Shown here in pieces: positions 1 to 6,008 of a DNA stretch of 11,155 nucleotides (position 1 is the stretch's first letter; each line of letters starts with the position of its first letter). The translations under genes were made by a program, and so were the position numbers. This DNA is from Baffinella frigidus (Eukaryota; Cryptophyceae; Cryptomonadales; Baffinellaceae), in contig MU646527.1 in NCBI GenBank assembly GCA_026770585.1, forward strand, positions 470,250-481,404, in the 5' to 3' direction. The notes below the pieces were generated by a model that saw only the letters and a list, made by a program, of their open reading frames with translations, searched no databases and had not been told where the DNA came from.

Positions 1-85
<85 letters not shown>

Positions 86-99
86 TATAATATATATTA
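1..99. repeat. AT dinucleotide microsatellite
   Basis: An almost pure AT dinucleotide run starts at the window edge and decays into TATATTAA near base 99. It is probably longer outside the window. No gene is visible in it. Confidence 0.97.
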
Positions 100-124
100 A
101 GTTGGCACTTAGTGCTCCGTGCTG

Positions 125-466
125 CACAGCGGACTTGGAAGCGATTTCGAATGACCCATGAGCGATAAAACCTACGACCCTACGGTAGACAATCCGTAGG
201 GACATGGGGGGGTTCCTACAGATAAGGTAACGGGAAATGGCTTGAATCTGATAAAAAAATCCCTTCGTAGCCCCCTGTGTGGAGGATCCAGGCGCAGACA
301 AGATGCACCACACAGAGGGCTACGAAGGGAATTTCGGGCGCTGAGAGCCCGAGTTTCCGTTACCTGATCCTTAGGAACCCCCCCTATTCCCCTATGGGTT
401 GCCTACCGTAGGGTCGTAGGTCTTATCGCTTACGGGTTATTCAAAACCCCTTCGAAGTCCGCTGTG
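125..466. mobile_element. M2a nested fold-back element
   Basis: This is a long imperfect inverted repeat. The outer arm CACAGCGGACTT at 125 pairs with AAGTCCGCTGTG ending at 466. Pairing continues inward through a block holding CCTACGACCCTACGGTAG on the left and CTACCGTAGGGTCGTAGG on the right, then GGTAACGGAAA-like segments near 226-236 and 356-364. The CCTACGG-type core ties it to the elements at 931-1104, 8479-8583, 9039-9160 and 10248-10357. No convincing target-site duplication is seen at the outer ends. No coding capacity is seen, so it would be non-autonomous. Confidence 0.75.
260..330. repeat. Inner hairpin of M2a
   Basis: The 23-base arms 260-282 and 308-330 (TCCCTTCGTAGCC on the left, GGCTACGAAGGGA on the right) are complementary with one mismatch around a 25-base loop. 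The hairpin sits in the centre of the larger palindrome 125-466. It may be a separate small element inserted in an older one, or simply the apex of the same structure. Confidence 0.8.
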
Positions 467-516
467 TGGCTACGGTAGTCTCTGGCGCTCCTGCAAAGGC
501 TCCGCTCAAAACACGA

Positions 517-593
517 CCACCCGCCTCCCCTCTCGGGGACAATCGGGCTTCTTTCCGATCGAGGGGGATAGAGCGAGCGAGAGAGAGAGAGAG

Positions 594-649
<56 letters not shown>

Positions 650-757
650 GTGAGAGAGAGAGAGTGAGAGTGAGTGTGTGAGTGTGAGAGAGAGAAAGCT
701 CCGCTCCGGGTGGAGCCTTGCCACTTAGTCCACCCGCCTCCCCGCTCGGGGGCAATC
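517..757. repeat. 28-bp direct repeats flanking a microsatellite
   Basis: The 28-base segments 517-544 and 730-757 begin CCACCCGCCTCCCC, end GGCAATC or GACAATC, and differ at two positions. They enclose the GA/GT microsatellite and GC-rich pieces such as GCTCCGCTC. They could be a local duplication or part of a satellite unit. The spacing is too long for a target-site duplication of a simple element. Confidence 0.75.
571..697. repeat. Compound GA/GT microsatellite
   Basis: GCGA/GA repeats pass into about 25 GT units and then into mixed GAGAGT and GTGTGA. The His/Thr and Ser/Leu-rich open frames on the opposite strand are translations of this tract and are not genes. Confidence 0.97.
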
Positions 758-897
758 TCATACGTAAACACTTATAATTTATAAACTGGATTCAATGAAA
801 TTTACTACACAAAACAATCGTTACTAGTAATATTAAAGCGAACGTGTAGTAATTTTGGTTGAAATCCAGTTTATAAAATTTAAGTGTTTGCAAGTAA
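758..897 (+). mobile_element. M1a fold-back MITE-like element
   Basis: A 140-bp inverted-repeat element is flanked by perfect 4-bp duplications AATC (754-757 and 898-901). The left arm runs from TCATACG through AAACACTTATAA and AAACTGGATT. The right arm carries the complement, ending AAGTGTTTGCAAGTAA. The centre is the M1 core: TTTACTACAC, then TTACTAGTAATATTAAA, then GTGTAGTAATTT. The arms match no other M1 copy in the window. There is no reading frame; it would depend on a transposase elsewhere. Confidence 0.85.
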
Positions 898-930
898 AAT
901 CGGGCGTTTGCTGCCACGTCTCTCACAGTT

Positions 931-1104
931 TAATAGGGTGACGTCCTGAAAACCGGGTAGTTAGGCCTACGGTATTGCCTACGGAAGGCCGTAGGGCCCT
1001 TAGGACCTAATGTTTCGTAGGACCCCCCCTAGGTCCCTTCGGCCTACCGTAGACAATACTGTAGGCTTAACTACCCGGTTTTCAGGACGTTACCCTATTA
1101 GTCA
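931..1104. mobile_element. M2b fold-back element with 9-bp target duplication
   Basis: Long arms start TAATAGGGTGACGTCC at 931 and are complementary to GGACGTTACCCTATTA ending at 1100; both include AACCGGGTAGTTA-type sequence. The centre has the M2 core: CCTACGG, GGGCCCTTAGGACC, CCCCCCTAGGTCC. The 9-base word CTCACAGTT abuts the left end (922-930) and follows the right end (1105-1113), consistent with a target-site duplication. Nine bases is usual for Mutator-like elements, but no transposase is present to confirm the superfamily. Confidence 0.82.
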
Positions 1105-1193
1105 CTCACAGTTCCCATCGAAAGGAAGCTACCAGAAGGATCCCTGACGCCTGCCCACCCACCCTATCCAAAACAAACATAGTTTTTGACAGC

Positions 1194-1406
1194 CCACGCC
1201 AGGTCACACGTCGAAATTTGAACCAATTTTCATTTTACTACACGATCTAGAGGTAAAGGTGATTCTGCCCGAGAAACACGCCCAACGTGTTGAGAATTGG
1301 AGCTCTTTGCCGCCGGAGTTTTAAAAATCTGTACCACGATAAGCCATCTAAAAACTTTTGGCGCAAACGAGTGCGTGTGTGAAAAGAAAGTTATGACCTG
1401 GCGTGG
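1194..1406. mobile_element. Long I-type element with CCACGCC tips
   Basis: The 213-bp element starts CCACGCCAGGTCAC and ends TGACCTGGCGTGG. Internally it has CATTTTACTACACGATC, a GTAAAGGTGATTC motif and a CTGTACCACGA motif, shared in the same order with 10610-10800. The tips are those of the short introner-like elements at 2257-2382, 2883-3009 and 3220-3345. No target duplication is clear. Confidence 0.8.
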
Positions 1407-1438
1407 CCTGAGCCTGAGCTCTCCTTGGGCGTGCCACA

Positions 1439-1588
1439 CCACACAGGGCGCTACGTGGGGGTATTCCAGGGGCGCCCTTTGAGCCATTGGGGCGCCCTTG
1501 GAGCCGTTTTATTCTCAAAAATGACTTTTGAATACCATTTTCTCTCAAAACATGACTTTGAAATACCCCCCCCTCCAGCCCTGCGTGG
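1439..1588. mobile_element. Short I-type element, 150 bp
   Basis: The left end CCACACAGGGC and right end CCCTGCGTGG are imperfect inverted repeats that continue inward as GGGGGTATTCC and GAAATACCCCC. The interior has GGAGCCGTTTTATTCTCAAA and AATGACTTTTGAATACC. A second element of the same length and order lies at 8027-8176. Several overlapping open frames here are not recognisable proteins. Confidence 0.72.
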
Positions 1589-1842
1589 TGGTCACGTGAG
1601 CCAGACCCCCGCCTACCACCAGCCCTCCGAGGCGGACCAAATCTCATCTCGGATCATACCAGATTCTGTCCTGATGAAAAGGCGTAAGACAGCATCGTTC
1701 GATGAATAAAATAGCATATACACCCTTACCTTCCACGTGGGGAGCCTAAGATAGCGGGACAGATTCTGTCTTGGTCCGAAATTAAATCGCAGCTGGAGCA
1801 TGCGCCAATTCCCCGGTCGGCACCATCGAAAACTCTTCGGGT
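1589..1842. repeat. Interval with short repeats, no gene recognised
   Basis: CAGATTCTGTC occurs twice in direct orientation (1660-1670 and 1760-1770). GCCCTCCGAGGCGGACCA at 1622-1639 is the near-perfect inverse of 2049-2066, so this interval and F1 are enclosed in a wider inverted pair. On the minus strand a possible donor AAG|GTAAGG follows an open stretch near 1735, but I cannot assign it to a protein. Confidence 0.5.
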
Positions 1843-1994
1843 CCCCAAACACAATATATTGTTGGGAACTCCGAACTCTGGTACAAATCTTAAAACTCGG
1901 GGCGTGTTAAATATCGAATTGGAGTTTTAAAGTCCCGTGTTTTATTATTTGTACCAGAAGTTCGGAGTTCCCAACAACATATTGTATTTGGGGG
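1843..1994. mobile_element. F1 long-arm fold-back element
   Basis: About 46-base arms (1843-1888 and 1947-1994) are complementary apart from small gaps. They include GTTGGGAACTCCGAACT and the motif TGGTACAAAT / ATTTGTACCA. A second stem pairs TTAAAACTC (1890-1898) with GAGTTTTAA (1922-1930). No duplication is obvious at the CCCCAAACACAA tips. It lies downstream of the last recognised TsaD exon in the direction of transcription. Confidence 0.82.
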
Positions 1995-2067
1995 CGTGAT
2001 GAAAACGAATGTGCCACCCGAGGAAACGGCTCCAGACAATCGTCGATCTGGTCCACCTCGGAGGGCT

Positions 2068-2216
2068 TTATCCGGGGAACCCTATTTTTCTTTCATTTCC
2101 TCGCAACGAAAATTACTACACAATTCGTTCTTACTAGTAATATTAAATCATTCGTGTAGTAATTTTCATTCGAATCATTCGAATCAAGTAAAAGAAGAAT
2201 AAGGTTCCCCGGATAA
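2068..2216 (+). mobile_element. M1b fold-back MITE-like element
   Basis: The 149-bp element has tips TTATCCGG and CCGGATAA and is flanked by a perfect 4-bp duplication GGCT (2064-2067 and 2217-2220). The arms read GGGGAACC then an A/T-rich segment ending near ATTCGAATG/CATTTCC, weakly paired in the middle. The core is ATTACTACAC, TTACTAGTAATATTAAA, GTGTAGTAATTT, as in M1a. It lies just beyond TsaD exon 3 on the transcribed side. Confidence 0.88.
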
Positions 2217-2220
2217 GGCT

Positions 2221-2251
2221 GGGGAAAATAGGTTTCCCCGGATAAGGCTGG
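2221..2251. repeat. Extra M1 terminus duplicated next to M1b
   Basis: TTTCCCCGGATAAGGCT repeats the right end of M1b including its GGCT flank, about 31 bases further on. Part of the element end plus its target site has therefore been tandemly duplicated, or a second M1 copy has collapsed to its tip. Confidence 0.75.
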
Positions 2252-2256
2252 AGGTA

Positions 2257-2382
2257 CCACGCCAGATTGGATGCAGGTGTTAAAAAAAATCAAACACCAC
2301 AGGTGGTGTTTGTTAATTTTTGAAAACCACTGCCTGGAGGGGAAAGTGACTTTTGGCAACCCCTTCCGAGAATCTGGCGCGG
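2257..2382. mobile_element. I1 introner-like element, 126 bp
   Basis: It runs from CCACGCCAGATTGG to GAGAATCTGGCGCGG. The interior shares with I2 and I3 the run CACTGCCT(T/G)GAGGGGA followed by TGACTTTTGGCAAC. It also has an ACACCACAGGTGGTGT palindrome shared with I2. On the minus strand the TsaD exon ends CAG|GTA flush against the element, so it sits at the start of intron 3 and the donor is host sequence. Flanking TA on each side may be a 2-bp duplication. Confidence 0.85.
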
Positions 2383-2385
2383 TAC

Positions 2386-2637
2386 CTGGCGCGCCGTGAG
2401 GATGTGCGCCTCGAGATGGTGCACGGACACGAAGGGCAACGCATGCTCCACGCTCATGTTGCGCGCGGCGTGGAACCCCACGCGCAGGCAGATCTCGAGC
2501 CCCGGCCCCATCGTCACCCCCACGGCCTGGAGGTCGGCGGGCGCCATGTTGGCGGCCGCGAGCGCCTCGGCGACGACGGCGTCGATGGCGCCGACGTGTG
2601 CGTCCCGCGCCATCCCGGGCATGATCCCGCCGAACGG
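2386..2637 (-). CDS. Organellar-type tRNA N6-threonylcarbamoyltransferase TsaD/Qri7/OSGEPL1, exon 3 (partial gene)
   Basis: This 84-codon exon carries the best-conserved part of TsaD, the ASKHA-fold enzyme that transfers the threonylcarbamoyl group to A37 of ANN-decoding tRNAs. In order I see PFGGIMPGMARDAH (family GG[IV][VM]P..A...H block), a helix-like AIDAVVAEALAAANMAPADL, VTMGPGLEICLRVG (family xxxPGL...L.VG loop) and VSVHHLEAHILTAR. In the last, the HxxxH pair is the family's metal-binding site. The spacing of the VH-GG blocks matches bacterial and mitochondrial TsaD/Qri7, not cytosolic Kae1. The start follows CGCAG|CCG at 2638 and the end is CAG|GTACC at 2386; both boundaries are phase 0. 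The SGGHT block and C-terminal Asp region expected next were not found. Confidence 0.9.
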
Positions 2638-2655
2638 CTGCGGACGCCCGCGACC

Positions 2656-2825
2656 TCATCCGGTCAGGTGTTTGATTTAAATGGTTCGGAGTCCCCGGAA
2701 TGCACGAAATTTACTACCCGTTTGATCATACTAGTAATAATAAGGGCTGGACGTGACAAACGTGCAGTAAATTTCGTGCATTCGGGGGACTTCGAACCAT
2801 TTAAATCAAATACCTGACCGGGTGA
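2656..2825 (+). mobile_element. M1c fold-back MITE-like element
   Basis: This is the youngest-looking M1 copy. Roughly 60-base arms starting TCATCCGGTCAGG and ending CCTGACCGGGTGA are almost fully complementary, including TTTGATTTAAATGGTTCG and GAATGCACGAAATTTACT. The core is present as ATACTAGTAATAATAA. The flanks GACC (2652-2655) and GATC (2826-2829) are a 4-bp duplication with one change. A nearby duplicate of the host sequence (3041-3047 region) lacks the element and acts as an empty site. Confidence 0.88.
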
Positions 2826-2843
2826 GATCGTTATGAGGTAAGA

Positions 2844-3027
2844 AAACGGCAGCGACGATCGCGTCGCGCGCCAGCCCGGGCACCACGCCAGATTGGATGT
2901 GGGTGTTGAATTTTTTAAAACACCACAGGTGGTGTTTGTTAACTTTTGAATACCACTGCCTTGAGGGGAAATTGACTTTTGGCAACACCTCCCAAAGAAT
3001 CTGGCGTGGCATGATCCCGCCGAACGG
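2844..3027 (-). pseudogene. Ghost duplicate of the start of TsaD exon 3, split by I2
   Basis: On the minus strand, CGCAG|CCGTTCGGCGGGATCATG (from 3027) repeats the acceptor and first codons of exon 3. It is cut by I2 and resumes at 2882 as TGCCCGGGCTGGCGCGCGAC, translating VPGLARDAIVAAV against MPGMARDAHVGAI in the real exon. The conserved His of the ARDxH block is Ile here, and the copy runs into AT-rich sequence (CCGTTTTCTTACC). It is best read as a tandem duplication remnant inside intron 2. A mutually exclusive exon is less likely because of the missing His and the short length. Confidence 0.75.
2883..3009. mobile_element. I2 introner-like element, 127 bp
   Basis: The ends are CCACGCCAGATTGG and AGAATCTGGCGTGG. 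It has the same interior as I1: ACACCACAGGTGGTGT palindrome, AATACCACTGCCTTGAGGGG and AAATTGACTTTTGGCAAC. It interrupts the duplicated exon fragment between ATCATG and TGCCCGGG on the minus strand, so the unbroken sequence is recovered by removing the element and one TG, a 2-bp duplication. Neither edge offers a GT-AG pair in the register that restores the exon. Confidence 0.88.
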
Positions 3028-3052
3028 CTGCGGGCGCCCGCGATCGTTATGC

Positions 3053-3189
3053 GGTAAGAAAACGGCGTACGAGTAAAACGGTTGCATCAGTGAAAATTAC
3101 TGCACGACTGCTTTAATATTACTAGTAAAACTCGTTCTGTGTAGCAGATTGCATTGCCAGAAAGTCTAATTTTAATCCGTTTTCTTATC
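3053..3189 (-). mobile_element. M1d degenerate fold-back, reversed core
   Basis: The M1 core is present in reverse (TTTAATATTACTAGTAAA) between ATTACTGCAC and GTGTAGCAGATT. The outer arms GGTAAGAAAACGG (3053-3065) and CCGTTTTCTTATC (3177-3189) pair well, but the middle arms hardly pair. No 4-bp duplication is seen. The left arm sequence also occurs at 2837-2849 away from any M1 core. Confidence 0.72.
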
Positions 3190-3219
3190 GGGTCCATGTC
3201 ACCCGCCTGCCCGGTCATG

Positions 3220-3345
3220 CCACGCCAGAGTGGAGGAGGGTGTTAATTTTTTTGAAACCTTTCTGATAAGGTTCTTGGACTTTCGAAAACCACTGCCTTG
3301 AGGGGAAATTGACTTTTGGCAACCCCTTCCAAGAATCTGGCGTGG
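3220..3345. mobile_element. I3 introner-like element, 126 bp
   Basis: It starts CCACGCCAGAGTGG and ends AGAATCTGGCGTGG, with CCACTGCCTTGAGGGG and AAATTGACTTTTGGCAAC inside. Its left half differs from I1 and I2: the ACACCAC palindrome is replaced by an AACCTTTCTGATAAGGTT palindrome. It lies 14 bases into intron 2 of TsaD. No target duplication is evident. It is followed on the plus strand by GAGGGG, as is the element at 10610-10800. Confidence 0.85.
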
Positions 3346-3359
3346 GAGGGGCGGGGTGC

Positions 3360-3411
3360 CTCGTGGACTTCGTTCTGCCCTTTTTTGGACTCTCCGAGGA
3401 TCACGCCGTCG
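3360..3411 (-). CDS. TsaD/Qri7-type gene, exon 2
   Basis: The 52-base exon encodes the end of a split Ser codon, then DGVILGESKKGQNEVHE. This is the expected second strand and Q.EVH segment after the N-terminal GIETSCDDT loop (mitochondrial relatives have a similar DG.VLGE....Q.EVH run). The exon follows TTCGCAG at 3412 and ends CACGAG|GCACC. Its length makes exon 1 (phase 2), exon 2 and exon 3 (phase 0) join without a shift, which is the main support for the splice choices. Confidence 0.88.
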
Positions 3412-3578
3412 CTGCGAACAAGCGGATATCAGGTTCTGGGCCACGAAGCCGAGCACTGGAGAGCCGCAGACTGCCCAGGATGGCATGTGCTTGGTGGAAT
3501 TGTTAAGCGCGAACACGCCTGCTTGCAAGTGCATCATGGTGTGGGAGAGAGGAGGTGGGAGAGAGGAGAGGGACGTGC
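3412..3578 (-). other. TsaD intron 1, GC-AG
   Basis: The 167-base intron starts GCACGTCC after exon sequence CGCAG and ends GCTTGTTCGCAG. It is C/T-rich in the 5' part. GT-starting alternatives nearby do not restore the DGVILGE frame. Intron 2 appears to start with the same four bases, GCAC. Confidence 0.75.
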
Positions 3579-4189
3579 CTGCGGACGACAGCCGCGGCGG
3601 TGTCGTCGCAGCTCGTCTCGATCCCGAGCACCGTGAATACACCTTCGCACCCCTGCACAGGCGCGCGCTGCTCCGTCGACTGGACGTAACCCGTCGAGCC
3701 CCACCCGTACTCGGACAGGCCCTTGGGCTTCCCGACCTTCTCCTCTCGCATGGTCGTGAGCAGCTGCCAGCCGTCAGTGGTGCGGCGCCCCGAAGCGGCG
3801 CGCGAATCCGATATACGCTGCGCCTTGCACTGCGCCGAGACCTGGTGCACTTTGGTGCACCAACTGCACTGCTGCGAGGCCGCGCCCGCGCCGCCCCCGC
3901 CGCGCAGCAGCGGCCAGATTCGCCCCCGCGAGGACAGGTTCCCCACCCAGCCTGTCGCGAACGCCGCGCCACCGCGCCGCGCGGGGACGCTTGAGCGACC
4001 TTGAACCGGCGAGGAATCGACGCCAGACCGCAGCATGGGCGGACCATCCTGCCGCATGGTGCCGGCGGCAGCGAGGGAGAAGGGCGCAGCATACAGGAGC
4101 ACGGAGAGGAGCACGCACTTTGGCGCGCCACGTGTCGCCGCCAACGGCATCGTCTTCGCCTGGTCCGCTCTTCGTCGGAGAGGGTGCAT
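3579..4189 (-). CDS. TsaD/Qri7-type gene, exon 1 with long N-terminal leader
   Basis: The exon ends with VFTVLGIETSCDDTAAAVVR, the N-terminal ATP-site strand and loop of TsaD (about residues 184-203 if Met at 4189 is used). Before it lies about 183 residues of low-complexity Arg/Gly/Ala-rich sequence, far longer than the family needs. A hydrophobic run, KCVLLSVLLYAAPFSLAAAG (about residues 24-43), follows a second Met at codon 14 and resembles a signal peptide; the Arg/Ser-rich stretch after it could be a transit peptide. That would fit import to an organelle, possibly a complex plastid. Part of the leader may instead be an unrecognised intron: CTGTGCAG ending at 3653 is a possible acceptor just upstream. 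The start codon is uncertain; the last 25 codons are secure. Confidence 0.75.
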
Positions 4190-4440
4190 GGGATCCCCGC
4201 GTCGATCTAGGTCCCGACGGTCGACGGTCGGCCCCCGATTTGATCTCCGAACCCAAAAAAAAGTCAGATTTGACCATCAATCTCAAAGGGCAGTTCATAA
4301 GTCAATTCCTTCATAAACGAACACTCTAAGTCAAATTTGACCATCAATTGACGCGCACGGCCTCAATAAGTGTCAATAAGTGCCTTGTGATCTGAGGCTG
4401 AATAATTTCGGGCAGGTGGGAGGACGCGGCTCCACTCTTA
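4190..4440. promoter_or_regulatory. Upstream region of TsaD with paired palindromic sites
   Basis: Two 20-base direct repeats with one mismatch lie at 4262-4281 and 4329-4348, each ending TTTGACCATCAAT. The second contains the perfect 12-base palindrome GTCAAATTTGAC (4330-4341); the first has GTCAGATTTGAC (4263-4274). They sit about 75 and 140 bases upstream of the longest start, where transcription factor sites would be expected, though no function is shown. No TATA element or other gene is clear. Confidence 0.4.
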
Positions 4441-4444
4441 AAAG

Positions 4445-4732
4445 GCTCTGCAGTGTGTGGCGGGTTCTGACGCGTGTGGCGGGCTCTGACGCGTTGGGGT
4501 CAGCTTTGACGAGTGTGGATTGGCTCTGATTGTCTCTGATGCATCTGGATTGGCTCTGACGCATTTTTCTAGCTCTGCCTCACTCGGGTCGACCGACTAT
4601 TCTCAAGTTGCACTGAACGCTAAACACTAAACACTAAGCACTAAACACTAAACACTAACTGAAGCGTGTGGGTAGGCATTGCCGCGAATGGTTGAGCTCT
4701 AACGCGTGTGGATTGGCTCTGACGCGTGTGAC
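4445..4732. repeat. Degenerate minisatellite, GGCTCTGACGCGTGTGGATT type
   Basis: A unit of about 20 bases, close to GGCTCTGACGCGTGTGGATT, recurs imperfectly from 4445 to 4570 and again from 4690 to 4732, with unit-length drift. The intervening 4571-4690 holds unrelated sequence and the CTAAACA array. Confidence 0.8.
4619..4659. repeat. CTAAACA 7-bp array
   Basis: About six units of ACTAAAC, with one GC variant, form a short tandem array. The 7-bp period matches the telomere-like arrays in this window. Confidence 0.9.
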
Positions 4733-4734
4733 TT

Positions 4735-4823
4735 GCCCCTAACCCCTAACCCCTACCCCCTACCCCCTAACACTCTCTAACACCTAACACCTAACCCCTA
4801 ACCCCTAACCCCTAACCCCCTAA
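4735..4823. repeat. Interstitial telomere-like array (CCCCTAA)n
   Basis: CCCCTAA units alternate with variants (CCCCCTA, CACCTAA, CTCTCTAA) and return to pure CCCCTAA. The C-rich strand is on plus, the orientation of a left chromosome end. It may be a relic of telomere addition, a captured end or a subtelomeric satellite. Confidence 0.9.
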
Positions 4824-5226
4824 CGTCACGCGTGAACGCTAATGCGGGTGGGCACTATGATCGGTCGGTGTTTGACAGTGCTAACGGGATTATCAAAATC
4901 CCCGATCTCCTCCCCCCACTGTGTAACCTAGGGGAAACCCTTCCACATCCACCTCTCTCACTCTCTCGCTCGCTGACTTCCGTACATTGGGGGAAACCTC
5001 TGCATGCGTTTGGTTTGACATCTGTCTCATCTCACACCCCCACACAACCTTTCTTATTAAACTTCAACCATGGGATACCATGAGCCTCATAAAGGCTGAC
5101 TTGGGTTCGGTGCGTGGGCGGGCATGGTCACCAATTCGCATACCTTCACCCACCCCAACAGAGCCGCCCTGTATCCCCTCTGCACGAGCCTCTGCACTGG
5201 AGAGCTAAACGCGATCCGAAAGCAAA
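4824..5226. other. No recognised feature
   Basis: A short C/T-rich run lies at 4950-4975, and GGGGGAAACC-like words occur near 4930 and 4989. Open frames of up to 83 codons show no conserved motif. I see no gene or fold-back element here. Confidence 0.5.
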
Positions 5227-5868
5227 AATGCTTTCTCTGCAGATCCCTTCTACGGAACGGCGTGTCGTTGGCATATGTTGGGAGAAATTAAAACCTAAAG
5301 GACCTAAAGGACCAAAAGGACTCAATAAGTGACTCCAGCTCGTGAGAAGGCAGTGGATAAAGTGTCGAACCCGACCGAGTTTGTTGAAGGCACGGGCTGA
5401 CACCGACAATCCTGTTTAAATAAAACGAAATAACGAAAATAACCATCAATGAGTTTCAAAAGAGTTTGGATTTTAAGATTTGTACCAGGAATTGACTTCG
5501 ACTTGAGAAAGGGGCCCGAAACTGGGACCTTTTCTAGGCAAATCAAATTAATAATTTACCCTCAATTTAGCAAACAAGGCCAAAAAAGGAGGTAATTATC
5601 GTTGAGCCAGTTTGCAAAAAATGGTCGGGAAAACGTCGCTGGGGGCTGGCTCAGCGCCAGGGGAGGGCGCCGAAGGGCCCCCATTTTTTTGTGGGGCGTC
5701 AATCGATCTGGCGTGGACTGCTAGCGGGAAGAGTTTGCTAGCACCAACCCCGATACAAGCGGTCACCCTCACGATTCGAACAAGCCCTTTAGGTCCTTTA
5801 GGTTTTAATTTCGCCCAACATAGCCCAACGACACGCCCTTCCGTAGAAAGGACTGCAGAGAAAGCATT
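5227..5868. mobile_element. F2: 642-bp element with ~85-bp terminal inverted repeats
   Basis: 5227-5311 and 5785-5868 are inverted repeats of about 85 bases at roughly 90% identity. They start AATGCTTTCTCTGCAG and end AAATTAAAACCTAAAGGACC on the inner side. The 470-base interior has an ATTTGTACCAGGAATTG motif shared with other elements and no recognisable transposase; frames over 60 codons there lack family motifs. No clear target duplication. It is probably a non-autonomous DNA transposon. Confidence 0.85.
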
Positions 5869-5884
5869 AGAGCCACGTTGGCGA

Positions 5885-5943
5885 CCTCGCTTGGCTACAC
5901 CTCGCTTGGCTACAAAGTTGACAGTGGCTACAAAGTTGACAGT
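5885..5943. repeat. Two overlapping tandem duplications
   Basis: CCTCGCTTGGCTACA occurs twice in tandem (5885-5899 and 5900-5914). GGCTACAAAGTTGACAGT follows twice in tandem (5908-5925 and 5926-5943), sharing the GGCTACA overlap. Confidence 0.95.
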
Positions 5944-6008
5944 GTGGGGGGGGGTTGACGTTGGCAGCATCTTCCTGCTAGCAGTGCGTTGGGCACCCCC
6001 CGGTTCTC

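Larger units (their letters stand above)
2638..3359 (-). other. TsaD intron 2, filled with mobile elements
   Basis: Intron 2 is inferred from reading-frame and family-spacing fit: exon 2 ends VHE at GAG|GCACC and exon 3 starts PFGGIMP after CCGCAG. In transcription order its 722 bp contain I3, M1d, a broken copy of the start of exon 3, I2 inside that copy, and M1c directly before the acceptor. The boundaries would be GC-AG. An alternative is several smaller introns with the exon copy included in the message. That would add residues between VHE and GG that the family does not have. Confidence 0.7.

Noticed and set aside
430-771. Minus-strand open frames rich in His-Thr or Ser-Leu
   Set aside because: They translate the GA/GT microsatellite and have no complexity outside it.
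3316-4004. Long plus-strand open frames opposite TsaD (up to 212 codons)
   Set aside because: They are antisense shadows of the GC-rich TsaD exon 1 and intron 1. None has a recognisable motif, while the minus strand carries clear TsaD blocks.
4735-4823. True chromosome end
   Set aside because: The array is interstitial, has many variant units and is followed by more than 6 kb of sequence.
5227-5868. Autonomous transposon with transposase inside F2
   Set aside because: The interior is only about 470 bases, and none of its frames shows a transposase motif that I recognise.
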